From assembly GCF_002294985.1 (NCBI RefSeq), contig NZ_NSGE01000011.1:105915-169914 (forward strand): a stretch of DNA of 64,000 nt, written 5' to 3'. Of the stretch, positions 33,898 to 42,108 are shown piece after piece. The notes under the pieces are model-generated. The model worked only from the letters and a program-made list of their open reading frames with translations, had not been told where the DNA came from and did no database searches. The first letter of the stretch is position 1. The number at the start of each line of letters is the position of its first letter. The translations under genes and the position numbers were made by a program. The stretch comes from Mesorhizobium sp. WSM3862 (GTDB taxonomy: Bacteria; Pseudomonadota; Alphaproteobacteria; Rhizobiales; Rhizobiaceae).

Positions 33898-35226
33898 TTA
33901 GTCTATAGAGCGCAGCACATCGCGAACATGGTCGATCAGTTCGTTGATCTGGCCCTTGGTGATAATCAGCGGCGGCGACAGCGCGATGATGTCGCCGGTT
34001 GTGCGGATCAGCGCGCCGCGTTCGAACGCTTTGACGAAGGCCGAGAAGGCCCGCTTGGTCGGGCTACCGGCGATCGGCGCCAGCTCGATCGCGCCGATCA
34101 GGCCGATATTGCGGATGTCGATGACATGCGGCTCGCCCTTTAGCGAATGCAGCGCGTCTTCCCAGTAAGGCGCCAGTTCCTCGCCGCAGGTTAGCAGGCC
34201 TTCTTCCTTATAAGTGTCCAAAGTGCCGAGAGCCGCGGCGCAGGCGATCGGATTGCCCGAATAGGTGTAGCCGTGGAAGAACTCGATCATGTGCTCCGGG
34301 CCGTTCATGAAGGCGTCGTGGATTTCCTTCTTCACGAAAACCGCGCCCATCGGGATGACGCCGTTGGAGACGCCCTTGGCCGTCGTCATGATATCCGGCG
34401 TGACGCCGAAATAATCCGCCGCGAACGGCGCGCCAAGACGGCCGAAGCCGGTGATCACTTCATCGAAGATCAACAATATGCCGTGCTTGGTGCAGATTTC
34501 TCGAAGCTTCTGCAGGTAGCCTTTCGGCGGCAGGATGACGCCGGTCGAGCCTGCGACCGGCTCGACGATCACCGCCGCGATGGTCGAGGCGTCATGCAGG
34601 GTGACGAGACGCTCGAGCTCGTTCGCCAATTCGGCGCCGTGCTCAGGCACGCCCTTCGAGAAGGCGTTCTTCTCCGGCAAGTGGGTGTGCGGCAGATGGT
34701 CGACGCCGCCGAGCAGCGTGCCGAACATCTTGCGGTTGGCGACGATGCCCCCGACCGAAATGCCGCCGAAATTGACGCCGTGATAGCCGCGCTCGCGGCC
34801 GATCAGCCGGGTGCGCGAGCCCTCGCCGCGGACACGGTGATAGGCGATCGCCATCTTCAACGCGGTCTCGACCGACTCCGAACCGGAATTGGTGAAGAAC
34901 ACATGGTCCATGCCCTTCGGCGCGATATCGACCAGGCGGTTCGCCAGTTCGAAGACGATCGGGTGGCCCATCTGGAAGGCCGGCGCATAGTCGAGTTCGG
35001 CGGCCTGCTGCTGAATGGCCTCGGTGATCTTCGGCCGGCAATGGCCGGCGTTGACGCACCAGAGGCCTGCAGTGCCGTCGAGCACCTTGCGGCCATCGCT
35101 CGTCGTGTAGTGCATGTCCTTGGCGGACACGAACATGCGCGGCGCCTGCTTGAACTGCCGGTTTGCCGTGAACGGCATCCAGAATGCGCTGAGATCGTTC
35201 GGCGTGACTTTCAGCCGGTTGGACAT
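33898..35226 (-). CDS. Omega-amino acid:pyruvate aminotransferase (beta-alanine transaminase type)
   Basis: A 442-residue class III PLP aminotransferase. Motifs are FTNSGSESVETALKMA, IFDEVITGFGRLG with the pyridine-binding Asp, and Lys284 in TTAKGVSNGVIPMG as Schiff-base residue. It would convert beta-alanine (or 3-aminoisobutyrate) and pyruvate to malonate (or methylmalonate) semialdehyde and alanine, closing the reductive pyrimidine pathway. First gene of the leftward operon, behind a RutR-like box. ATG 35226 is preferred; an in-frame TTG six bases upstream lies closer to the GGGGAAA RBS and cannot be excluded. Confidence 0.9.
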   Translation of the reverse strand: MSNRLKVTPNDLSAFWMPFTANRQFKQAPRMFVSAKDMHYTTSDGRKVLDGTAGLWCVNAGHCRPKITEAIQQQAAELDYAPAFQMGHPIVFELANRLVDIAPKGMDHVFFTNSGSESVETALKMAIAYHRVRGEGSRTRLIGRERGYHGVNFGGISVGGIVANRKMFGTLLGGVDHLPHTHLPEKNAFSKGVPEHGAELANELERLVTLHDASTIAAVIVEPVAGSTGVILPPKGYLQKLREICTKHGILLIFDEVITGFGRLGAPFAADYFGVTPDIMTTAKGVSNGVIPMGAVFVKKEIHDAFMNGPEHMIEFFHGYTYSGNPIACAAALGTLDTYKEEGLLTCGEELAPYWEDALHSLKGEPHVIDIRNIGLIGAIELAPIAGSPTKRAFSAFVKAFERGALIRTTGDIIALSPPLIITKGQINELIDHVRDVLRSID

Positions 35227-35319
35227 GACCAAGATTTCCCCTTGTAACCTGTTTCGGTGCGCTAACGCTTGGTCTTCCCAAGGCTTGGTCTTCGTTGCGT
35301 TTTCGTGCTACGCAAAATT

Positions 35320-35335
35320 TTGACCGGTTGGACAA
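35320..35335. promoter_or_regulatory. RutR-like operator between the aminotransferase operon and rutR
   Basis: TTGACCGGTTGGACAA differs at two defined positions from the E. coli RutR consensus TTGACCA-NN-TGGTCAA. The two half-sites TTGACC and GGACAA are inverted with one mismatch. It lies 94 nt from the aminotransferase start and about 134 nt from the rutR start, in the divergent promoter region. Confidence 0.7.
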
Positions 35336-35468
35336 ACGTTAGCACCGCCCTGTCGGCGGTCAAGGGACTACTAACGGAAATGCGGCATCGAAAGCGCGCT
35401 CCACGGCTCGGAGAAAAACTGGTCCAGAGAATTGGTCCAGAGTGCCCACACGGCAGCAGCCGGCAAGG

Positions 35469-36110
35469 ATGACGGACACGATGGAAGGCTCAGCTCCACG
35501 CCGCACCCGCATCCAGCAGGAAAAGCGCGAGCTCATCCTGGAAGCCGCGCTGGAAGTCTTCTCCGCCAACGGTTTTCGCGGCTCGACCATCGACCAGATT
35601 GCCGAAGCCGCCGGCATGTCGAAGCCGAACCTCCTCTATTACTTCCGCCGCAAGGAGGACATTCACGAGACGTTGATGCAGCGGCTCCTGGACACCTGGC
35701 TGGCGCCGCTCCGCGAGCTTGACGATATCGGCGATCCGATGACCGAGCTCAGAAGCTACATCCGCCGCAAGCTCGAAATGGCGCGCGATTTTCCGCGCGA
35801 AAGCCGGCTCTTCGCCAACGAGATCCTGCAGGGCGCGCCGCGCATCATGCCGATGCTCGAGGGCGAGCTGAAAACGCTGGTCGAGGAGAAGGCCGCCGTC
35901 ATCAAGGGCTGGATGCGCGCCGGCAAGATAGCCCGCACCGACCCCTGGCATCTGATCTTCTCGATCTGGGCGACGACGCAGCACTACGCCGATTTCGATG
36001 TCCAGGTGCGCGCCGTGCTCGGCCCCGACCGCGGCGGCGACGGCCGCTTCGAGGATGCTGCCCGGTTCCTGGAGCAACTGTTCCTCGATGGGCTGAAGCC
36101 GAAAGTCTAG
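35469..36110 (+). CDS. rutR: TetR-family pyrimidine-responsive regulator RutR
   Basis: A 213-residue TetR-type regulator. The HTH (ILEAALEVFSANGFRGSTIDQIAEAAGMSKPNLLYYFRRKE) and the C-terminal domain (WLAPLRELDD; LEMARDFPRESRLFANEILQGAP; DPWHLIFSIWATTQHYADFDVQV) align throughout with E. coli RutR, whose DNA binding is released by uracil or thymine. It is divergent from the pyrimidine-degradation operon with a RutR-like box between them. The start is uncertain: ATG 35469 and ATG 35481 are both in frame, the latter with AAGGA upstream. Confidence 0.88.
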   Translation: MTDTMEGSAPRRTRIQQEKRELILEAALEVFSANGFRGSTIDQIAEAAGMSKPNLLYYFRRKEDIHETLMQRLLDTWLAPLRELDDIGDPMTELRSYIRRKLEMARDFPRESRLFANEILQGAPRIMPMLEGELKTLVEEKAAVIKGWMRAGKIARTDPWHLIFSIWATTQHYADFDVQVRAVLGPDRGGDGRFEDAARFLEQLFLDGLKPKV

Positions 36111-36122
36111 GTCGGGCGAAGA

Positions 36123-36995
36123 TCAGGCGCTGCGCCGCTCGGCGGGCTTCTCTTCTAGCAGCTTCTTGAGCTTGGCGATCGTATTCTGCTCGGGCAACGG
36201 CGTGTAGACGATCAGCCGCATGTCCGAGCCATCGTCGATCGACAGGCTCATATGCTCGAAAGCCATCGGGCCGGCTGTGGGATGGCGGACGTGTTTCACG
36301 CCCGTCAGCCTTCTCGCCACGTCCCGCCGCGGCCACCAATCACGGAACTCCGGGCTTGAGCGCATCATCAGCGCGATCAGCCGCTCGAAATCCGGATCGC
36401 CGACATATTTGGCGCTCTCCGCGCGAAACGAAGCGAGCACCACGCGGGCAAGCTCTTCCCAATCGACCAGCAGCCGGCGGTGATGCGGGCTTGTGAACAC
36501 CAGATGGACGATGTTGCGGGCATCGCCCTCCAGCAGGCCATAGTCGCCGAACAAGGCGACCGCCGCCGGATTCCAGGCGAGCACATCCCAACGCCGGCCA
36601 ACCACATAAGCCGGCTGCAGGACGAGGCTCCCCAGCATGTGCAGCAGTGTGGCGTCGACCTTTTCAGACGTCGCCGTGCGCCGCTCCGGCTGCTGGCGGC
36701 CGGCAAGGATGAACAGATGCCGCTTCTCGACGGCGTCCAGGCGCAGCGCATCGCAGAGCGCGGTCAGCACCTCGACCGAGGGCCGCACGTCCCGCCCCTG
36801 CTCCAGCCAGGTGTACCAGGTGGTGCCGACGCCGGCGATCATCGCCACTTCCTCGCGCCTCAGCCCGGGCGTACGCCGCCTGGCGCCGCTCGCAATCCCA
36901 ATGTCGGCAGGCGAGAGCCGCTCCCGGCGCGAGCGCAGGAAAGCGCCGAGCTCGCGGCGGCGGCTGTCGTCAGGGGAATGGGGCACGGCATCCAT
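36123..36995 (-). CDS. XRE-type helix-turn-helix regulator with MmyB-like ligand-binding domain
   Basis: A 290-residue regulator. The N-terminal HTH_3-type domain runs about residues 14-95 (LGAFLRSRRERLSP; TPGLRREEVAMIAGVGTTWYTWLEQGRDV), followed by an MmyB-like C-terminal sensing domain (VVGRRWDVLAWNPAAVALFGD; RNIVHLVFTSPHHRRLLVDW; HPTAGPMAFEHMSL). Such regulators are commonly divergent from the oxidoreductase genes they repress, and here two SDR genes start 103 bp away on the other strand. Target and ligand are inferred from that arrangement. Confidence 0.9.
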   Translation of the reverse strand: MDAVPHSPDDSRRRELGAFLRSRRERLSPADIGIASGARRRTPGLRREEVAMIAGVGTTWYTWLEQGRDVRPSVEVLTALCDALRLDAVEKRHLFILAGRQQPERRTATSEKVDATLLHMLGSLVLQPAYVVGRRWDVLAWNPAAVALFGDYGLLEGDARNIVHLVFTSPHHRRLLVDWEELARVVLASFRAESAKYVGDPDFERLIALMMRSSPEFRDWWPRRDVARRLTGVKHVRHPTAGPMAFEHMSLSIDDGSDMRLIVYTPLPEQNTIAKLKKLLEEKPAERRSA

Positions 36996-37097
36996 GCAGC
37001 TATTATAGCAGTATCGATACCAGGATAAAAATTGAACTGTTTGGCCTGCGCGCCGCGCCCCATCTTGCGTTCAGAGCAGCATAAGGAGGCTCTGAAC

Positions 37098-37943
37098 ATG
37101 GAACTTAAGAACAAGACCGTTCTCGTCACCGGCTCGACCGACGGGGTTGGCCGCGTGGTCGCTGAAAGGCTCGGCGCTGCCGGCGCCCGCGTGCTGGTGC
37201 ATGGCCGCGACCAAACTCGCGCCAAGGCGACAGTCGCTGCCATCGAAGCCGAGGGCGGCAACGCCGAATTTCTGCTTGCGGATCTTTCGTCGCTCGCCGA
37301 AGTGCGCCGCCTTGCCGGCGCCGTGCGGGCAGGAACCGACCGGCTCGACATATTGATCAGCAATGCCGGCGTCGGCACGGGCGGCGAAGGCGCAAAAAGG
37401 CAAGTGAGCGCCGACGGCTACGAAATGCGCTTCGCCGTCAACTATCTCGCAGGCTTCCTGCTGTCGTCGGAGCTTTTGCCCTTGCTGAAGGCAAGTGCGC
37501 CGGCGCGCATCGTCAATGTCGCCTCCGCCGGCCAGCAGGCGATCGATTTCGACGATATCAATCTGGCCCGCGGCTACAGCGGCGTGCGCGCCTATTGCCA
37601 GAGCAAGCTGGCGCAGATCTTGTTCACCATCGATCTGGCCGAGCAGCTCGAAGGCAGCGGCGTCACCGTCAATGCACTCCATCCGGCAAGCTACATGGAT
37701 ACCACCATGGTCCGGCAGGCCGGCATCACACCATGGAGCTCGGTCGAGACCGGCGCCGACGCGATCCTCAACTTGGCAATATCTCCGGCGCTCGAAGGGC
37801 GCAGCGGCCTCTATTTCGATGGCCAGCGGGAAGCGCGCGCCGATGCCCAGGCCTATGACGAAAGAGCCCGCAGCCGGTTGCGGGCGCTCAGCCTCGAACT
37901 GACCGGACAATCTTCCGCGACATCCAGGGAACAGCATTCATGA
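37098..37943 (+). CDS. Short-chain dehydrogenase/reductase
   Basis: A 281-residue SDR with the complete classical set: cofactor motif TGSTDGVG (about 12-19), SNAG, the catalytic Ser in NVASAG and Tyr/Lys in YCQSK. The absence of an acidic residue at the end of strand 2 (VHGRDQTRA) favours NADPH. The substrate is unknown. ATG 37098 has a perfect AAGGAGG, so the 22-codon upstream extension is rejected. It overlaps the next SDR gene by ATGA and is divergent from the XRE regulator. Confidence 0.88.
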   Translation: MELKNKTVLVTGSTDGVGRVVAERLGAAGARVLVHGRDQTRAKATVAAIEAEGGNAEFLLADLSSLAEVRRLAGAVRAGTDRLDILISNAGVGTGGEGAKRQVSADGYEMRFAVNYLAGFLLSSELLPLLKASAPARIVNVASAGQQAIDFDDINLARGYSGVRAYCQSKLAQILFTIDLAEQLEGSGVTVNALHPASYMDTTMVRQAGITPWSSVETGADAILNLAISPALEGRSGLYFDGQREARADAQAYDERARSRLRALSLELTGQSSATSREQHS

Positions 37944-38656
37944 GCATCGAACATTGCGTCATCATCGGCGGCTCGTCTGGCATTGGCCTTGCCACAGCCA
38001 AACGGCTGCTCAGCCCCACGATGAAGGTGACGATCACCGGCCGCAGCGAGGACAAGCTGAACAACGCCTGGAAGAGCCTCGGCGGCACCGTCGGCAAGGC
38101 CGCTTTCGACGCGACCAAGCCGGACGCGGTCCGGCACTTCTTCGATGGTCTCGGCCCATTCGACCATCTCGTTCTCGCCGCAAGCGGCGGCAGGGGCCTT
38201 GGGCCGTTCGCGACCCTCGACCTTGCCGACATCGGCAGCGGCGTCGACGAGAAGATCAAGCCGCAGCTAGGCTGCTTGCAAGCGGCCCTGCCGACCTTGA
38301 ACAAAGCCGGATCGGTCACTTTCATTTCGGCCGTCTCGGCGCAGATCGCAGCACCCGGCATTGCCGGCATCGGCGCCATCAACGGCATGCTTTTGACCGT
38401 AGTCCCGATCCTGGCCGTCGAACTGAAGCCGCTGCGCGTCAACGTCGTGGCCCCCGGCGTCATCGATACGCCCTGGTGGGATTTTCTATCGGGCGAAGAG
38501 CGGCAGGCGGTCTTTGCCGAGTACGCCGGAAAGACGCCGGTCGGCCGCATCGGCCGCGCCGAGGACGTCGCCGACGCGATCGCCTTCCTGGTGTCCAACG
38601 GTTTCATGACCGGCCAGGTGCTGACCTGCGACGGCGGCCTGCGCTTCGCCGCCTGA
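37940..38656 (+). CDS. Atypical short-chain dehydrogenase/reductase lacking the Tyr-Lys pair
   Basis: A 238-residue SDR-fold protein coupled by ATGA overlap to the preceding SDR. The nucleotide-binding motif GGSSGIG and the C-terminal DGGLRF are intact, and the Ser region reads FISAVSAQ. The segment where YxxxK should stand reads GIGAINGM, with neither Tyr nor Lys. It may bind NAD(P) without catalysing classical hydride transfer, or use another acid/base. It resembles the group of SDRs with degenerate active sites (Lin1944-like). A dimer with its intact neighbour is a possible explanation. Confidence 0.82.
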   Translation: MSIEHCVIIGGSSGIGLATAKRLLSPTMKVTITGRSEDKLNNAWKSLGGTVGKAAFDATKPDAVRHFFDGLGPFDHLVLAASGGRGLGPFATLDLADIGSGVDEKIKPQLGCLQAALPTLNKAGSVTFISAVSAQIAAPGIAGIGAINGMLLTVVPILAVELKPLRVNVVAPGVIDTPWWDFLSGEERQAVFAEYAGKTPVGRIGRAEDVADAIAFLVSNGFMTGQVLTCDGGLRFAA

Positions 38657-38661
38657 ATGGA

Positions 38662-39156
38662 TCAATTGGAAAAGAGGCCGGGCAAGAAGGCCAGCACCAT
38701 CAGCCCGGCGACGACCGCATACCAGACAGCCAGGTGGACGGCCTTCATCAGCGGGCGGCCGACTTCCCGCGCCCGCTTCGGGTGGAGAGGGTCATAAATC
38801 ACTTCGACCACTGCGCCGACGTTCCCGGTCGTTCCGTTGACCGGCAGATGCGATCCGAAACGCCAGGTCTTGCCCAGTCGGTCGGCGAATTCGATGATCG
38901 GCGTGTCCGGCCCGTCGCTCGACTTGTCGATGCCGATCACCTTGCCGGTGGCAAAGGCGCCGCGTCGCCTGAGCATGATGTCGCCATAGGTCTGTATGGC
39001 GACGACCGCCAGGAAGAAGACGCCGCACAGAAAGCACCATATCTGAATGTCGCTCGGATGCTGGCCGAAGGCTCCCGCGACTGCACGGAACGGCAACAGC
39101 GTCTGGTGGAAGGCATCCGAAACGCGTGCCCAGAATGCAGTCCAGCTCTGCTCCAT
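38662..39156 (-). CDS. DUF3592-type membrane protein
   Basis: A 164-residue protein with two hydrophobic segments (about residues 40-58, FLCGVFFLAVVAIQTYG, and 140-158, AVWYAVVAGLMVLAFLPG) flanking an extracytoplasmic or cytoplasmic beta-rich domain (GKVIGIDKS; PIIEFADRLGKTWRF; VVEVIYDPLHPKRA). This layout fits DUF3592. The function is unknown. ATG 39156 is chosen because GGAG lies five bases upstream. Its end faces the SDR operon end with 5 bp between. Confidence 0.75.
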   Translation of the reverse strand: MEQSWTAFWARVSDAFHQTLLPFRAVAGAFGQHPSDIQIWCFLCGVFFLAVVAIQTYGDIMLRRRGAFATGKVIGIDKSSDGPDTPIIEFADRLGKTWRFGSHLPVNGTTGNVGAVVEVIYDPLHPKRAREVGRPLMKAVHLAVWYAVVAGLMVLAFLPGLFSN

Positions 39157-39256
39157 GAACGCTCCGACGGCGAACCTGTTTTTTGCCAATACAGGACAAT
39201 CGCGACAAACCGATTAACGCGGCGCCACTCAATTGTGCGGAATCCGAGTGCGGTTG

Positions 39257-39632
39257 TCAGGCATAGTGCGTGGTCAGTGCCAGAATGCCGCTGGGTAAGG
39301 CGACATTGCCGACGAAGCCGTTGATGCGTGAGGTGCGATCCGGACCCTGATGATTCCAGAAATTGTGAAACATCGGCGTCGCGACGATCAGGAACAGGGT
39401 CAGGCTTGCCGCCGCCAGCGCGGTCCATAAGCCGCCGATCACCAGCCGTCCGGCGCGACCTGCAGGACATGCCCAGCCACAATGCCGGCCCTGCCTAAGG
39501 CACGCCGCGTACCGCCATCATCGGGATGAGCAGATCTTGTGCTGGACGTTGCGCAGGCCGGGCAATGACGAAGGCGCCGCCGAGCAGCAGGCGCGCGGCA
39601 AACAGAATCTCGTTCTGAAAATTCTCAAACAT
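39257..39632 (-). pseudogene. DoxX-family gene remnant with multiple frameshifts
   Basis: DoxX-like pieces lie in different frames of the minus strand. From ATG 39632 the chain reads MFENFQNEILFAARLLLGGAFVIA. It then needs a one-base shift to give GLRNVQHK, returns to the first frame for LLIPMMAVRGVP, hits a stop at about 39495, and needs further shifts before IGGLWTALAAASLTLFLIVATPMFHNFW in the 39257-39442 segment. Together these restore one ~120-residue four-helix DoxX protein. At least three indels make a sequencing slip unlikely. It lies downstream of the AhpD gene and was probably the third gene of the Rrf2 operon. Confidence 0.8.
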
Positions 39633-39694
39633 GTCATTGATTTCGCAAATGAAAGCCGCGCGGAACGTTTTGCGATCCGCGCGGCTTTGGATGG

Positions 39695-40153
39695 TCAGGC
39701 AGCCTTGGCGGCCGGCATCGGATGGATGGCGTGGAACGACACGCAGAGCCGGTTCCAGGTGTTGATCATGCCGATCACCACTGTCAGCTTGACCAGCTCT
39801 TCCTCGGAGAACTGCTCCAGCGTCCTGGCGTAGAAATCGTCCGGAACGCCATTGTCGGAGATGTTCGTCACCTTCTCGGTCCAAGCGAGCGCGGCGCGCT
39901 CGCGCTCGGAAAACAGCGGCGACTCCTTCCAGGCGGCGACCAGATAAAGCCGCTGCTCCGTTTCGCCATCGCGTCTTGCCTCGCGGCTGTGCATCTCGAC
40001 ACAATAGGAACAGCCATTGATCTGGGAAGCCCTGAGCTTGACCAGGTGCATCAGGCTTTCTTCCAGCCCGCACTCCTCGACGGCCTTGTTGAGCGCCATC
40101 ACCGCCTTCATGATTTCAGGCGCCTTGGCGAAGAACTGCAGCCTCTGTTTCAT
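39695..40153 (-). CDS. Carboxymuconolactone decarboxylase/AhpD-family peroxidase-like protein
   Basis: A 152-residue alpha-helical protein with the AhpD-type redox motif NGCSYCVEMHSREAR (Cys48, Cys51, His55). Proteins of this family reduce peroxides or act in disulfide relay. It starts four bases after the Rrf2 regulator stop, so the two form an operon and the regulator probably controls it in response to redox or nitrosative stress. ATG 40153 has AAAGG seven bases upstream and is preferred over an ATG 15 nt earlier, which overlaps the regulator gene. Confidence 0.9.
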   Translation of the reverse strand: MKQRLQFFAKAPEIMKAVMALNKAVEECGLEESLMHLVKLRASQINGCSYCVEMHSREARRDGETEQRLYLVAAWKESPLFSERERAALAWTEKVTNISDNGVPDDFYARTLEQFSEEELVKLTVVIGMINTWNRLCVSFHAIHPMPAAKAA

Positions 40154-40157
40154 TCTC

Positions 40158-40682
40158 TTACCTTTCACGCTTTGCTTGGTTGTTGAACTTTTGCAGCCGC
40201 TGATGGCGTTCGACGAAGGCGCAGCTTGCGGCGACGGTGCGGGGATCGGCGTCGTTCATGAAATCGGCGACGATGTCGGAGAGCTTTGCCTCGCCAAGGG
40301 CGGCACGATAAGCGCGCTCGGCCTTCAGCATCGCGGCATTGATGCCGCACGGTTTGACATAGGCCGACGCGTCTAGCTTGACCGGCCCGCGCTGGCGGAT
40401 CTCTCCGCAGCGGAAGGCCGGCTCCCTGCCCTCGACCGCAAGCACGATGTCGAGCAGCGTGATCCGCTCGGCCGGCCGCGCCAGCCTGTAGCCGCCTGCC
40501 GGCCCCGGCACGGATTCCAGGATGCGCGCCGTTGTCAGCTGATTGAGATGCTTCAAGAGATAGCTCGGCGACAGGCCGAACGCCTCGGCCATGGCCGCGC
40601 CCGACATGGTGCTGTTGCCGTCGACGCCGGCAAGCATGGCGGCGCAGTGGATCGCCGCTTCGACGCCCTCTCCCAGCTTCAC
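40158..40682 (-). CDS. Rrf2-family transcriptional regulator
   Basis: A 174-residue winged-helix regulator. The N terminus VKLGEGVEAAIHCAAMLAG, recognition helix region GLSPSYLLKHLNQL and wing GPAGGYRLARPAERITLLDIV define Rrf2. The usual three-cysteine Fe-S cluster motif is incomplete: Cys occur only in FRCGEI and KPCGIN in that region, so a cluster like that of IscR or NsrR is uncertain. GTG 40682 gives the family N terminus and has GGAG upstream; the open frame runs 36 nt further, through two palindromes that look like its operators. Confidence 0.85.
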   Translation of the reverse strand: MKLGEGVEAAIHCAAMLAGVDGNSTMSGAAMAEAFGLSPSYLLKHLNQLTTARILESVPGPAGGYRLARPAERITLLDIVLAVEGREPAFRCGEIRQRGPVKLDASAYVKPCGINAAMLKAERAYRAALGEAKLSDIVADFMNDADPRTVAASCAFVERHQRLQKFNNQAKRER

Positions 40683-40703
40683 GATCTTTGGCTCCAATTC
40701 ATG

Positions 40704-40732
40704 GATAGTACCTATCATGGATAATTATTATC
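40704..40732. promoter_or_regulatory. Twin palindromes upstream of the Rrf2 gene
   Basis: Two perfect 13-nt inverted repeats, GATAGTACCTATC (40704-40716) and GATAATTATTATC (40720-40732), have centres 16 bp apart, about one and a half helical turns. They lie 22-50 nt upstream of the chosen start, in A+T-rich DNA unlike its surroundings. They are candidate autoregulatory sites. Confidence 0.6.
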
Positions 40733-40792
40733 TGCAATATAGGTAACGAAAAACGGCACCCGAAGGCGCCGCATTTCTTTCAAAAGTGTTCC

Positions 40793-42106
40793 CTACTCCG
40801 CGGCCACCTTGGCCATCGGATTGTTCGGATGCGTCGTCCAGTTGGCGTAGACCGGCGACACCGGTATGCCCGTGCGCTGATCCAGCACGCCGGCGGCCAG
40901 CGGTTCCATGGTGATGCAGCCCTCGACCGGGCAGACATTGACGCAAAGATTGCACCCGACGCATTCGGCCTCGATCACCTCGAAATGCCTGACGCCGTCG
41001 ACCATGCTGGTGATCGCCTGGTGCGAGGTGTCCTCGCAGGCGATGTGGCAGCGCCCGCATTTGATGCACGCGTCCTGGTCGATATGCGCCTTGGCGACAT
41101 AGTTGAGGTTGAGATACTGCCAGTCCGTGACATTGGGTGTGGCGCGGCCGATGATGTCGGAGAGCGAGGCGTGGCCCTTCTCGTCCATCCAGTTCTCCAG
41201 CCCCGCGATCATCTCCTGCACGATCTTGAAACCATAGGTCATTGCCGCCGTGCAGACCTGCACGTTGCCGGCGCCGAGTGCCATGAATTCGGCAGCATCC
41301 CGCCAGGTTGTGATGCCGCCGATGCCCGAGATTGGCAGGCCGTGCGTTTCCGGATCGCGCGCGATCTCGGCCACCATGTTCATCGCGATCGGCTTCACCG
41401 CCGGGCCGCAATAGCCGCCATGCGAGCCCTTGCCGTCGATGGTCGGCTGCGGCGCAAAACTGTCGAGGTCGACCCCGGTGATCGAGTTGATGGTGTTGAT
41501 CAGCGACACCGCGTCGGTGCCGCCGGCTTTGGCGGCCCGCGCCGGCTTGCGGATGTCGGTGATGTTCGGCGTCAGCTTGGTGATGACCGGCATGCGCGTG
41601 TACTGCTTGCACCAGCGCACCACCATCTCGATATATTCCGGCACCTGGCCCACCGCCGAGCCCATGCCGCGTTCGCTCATGCCGTGCGGGCAGCCGAAAT
41701 TGAGCTCGATGCCGTCGGCGCCGGTCTCCTCGACCAGCGGCAGGATCGCCTTCCAGCTTTCCTCCTCGCAAGGCACCATGATCGAGGCGACCAGCGCCCG
41801 ATCCGGCCAGTTCATCTTCACCTGCTTCATCTCGCGCAGATTGGTCTGCAGGTCGCGGTCGGTGATCAGCTCGATATTGTTCAGGCCGAGCAGCCGGCGG
41901 TCGGCGCCCCAGATCGCGCCGTAGCGCGGGCCGTTGACGTTGACGACCGGCGGGCCCTCTTCGCCAAGCGTCTTCCAGACCACGCCGCCCCAGCCGGCTT
42001 TGAAGGCGCGTTCGACATTATAGGCCTTGTCGGTCGGCGGCGCCGAAGCCAGCCAGAACGGATTTGGCGACTTGATGCCGACGAAGGTGTTGCGGATGTC
42101 TGCCAT
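40793..42106 (-). CDS. preA: NAD-dependent dihydropyrimidine dehydrogenase subunit PreA
   Basis: A 437-residue catalytic subunit that reduces uracil/thymine to the 5,6-dihydro forms. The N-terminal ~330 residues form the FMN barrel (IKSPNPFWLASAPPT; the active-site cysteine in NFGCPHGMSERGMG). The C terminus carries two 4Fe-4S motifs (CIKCGRCHIAC and CVGCNLCVNVCPVEGC). It follows preT. An ATG at 42112 overlaps the preT stop as ATGA, but GGGAGGG lies too close to it; ATG 42106 has ideal spacing, so the exact start is open by two codons. Confidence 0.95.
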   Translation of the reverse strand: MADIRNTFVGIKSPNPFWLASAPPTDKAYNVERAFKAGWGGVVWKTLGEEGPPVVNVNGPRYGAIWGADRRLLGLNNIELITDRDLQTNLREMKQVKMNWPDRALVASIMVPCEEESWKAILPLVEETGADGIELNFGCPHGMSERGMGSAVGQVPEYIEMVVRWCKQYTRMPVITKLTPNITDIRKPARAAKAGGTDAVSLINTINSITGVDLDSFAPQPTIDGKGSHGGYCGPAVKPIAMNMVAEIARDPETHGLPISGIGGITTWRDAAEFMALGAGNVQVCTAAMTYGFKIVQEMIAGLENWMDEKGHASLSDIIGRATPNVTDWQYLNLNYVAKAHIDQDACIKCGRCHIACEDTSHQAITSMVDGVRHFEVIEAECVGCNLCVNVCPVEGCITMEPLAAGVLDQRTGIPVSPVYANWTTHPNNPMAKVAAE

Positions 42107-42108
42107 GC

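Noticed and set aside
37032..37097. Upstream extension of the SDR gene from an earlier ATG
   Set aside because: The perfect AAGGAGG directs initiation at 37098, and the extension contains no SDR sequence.
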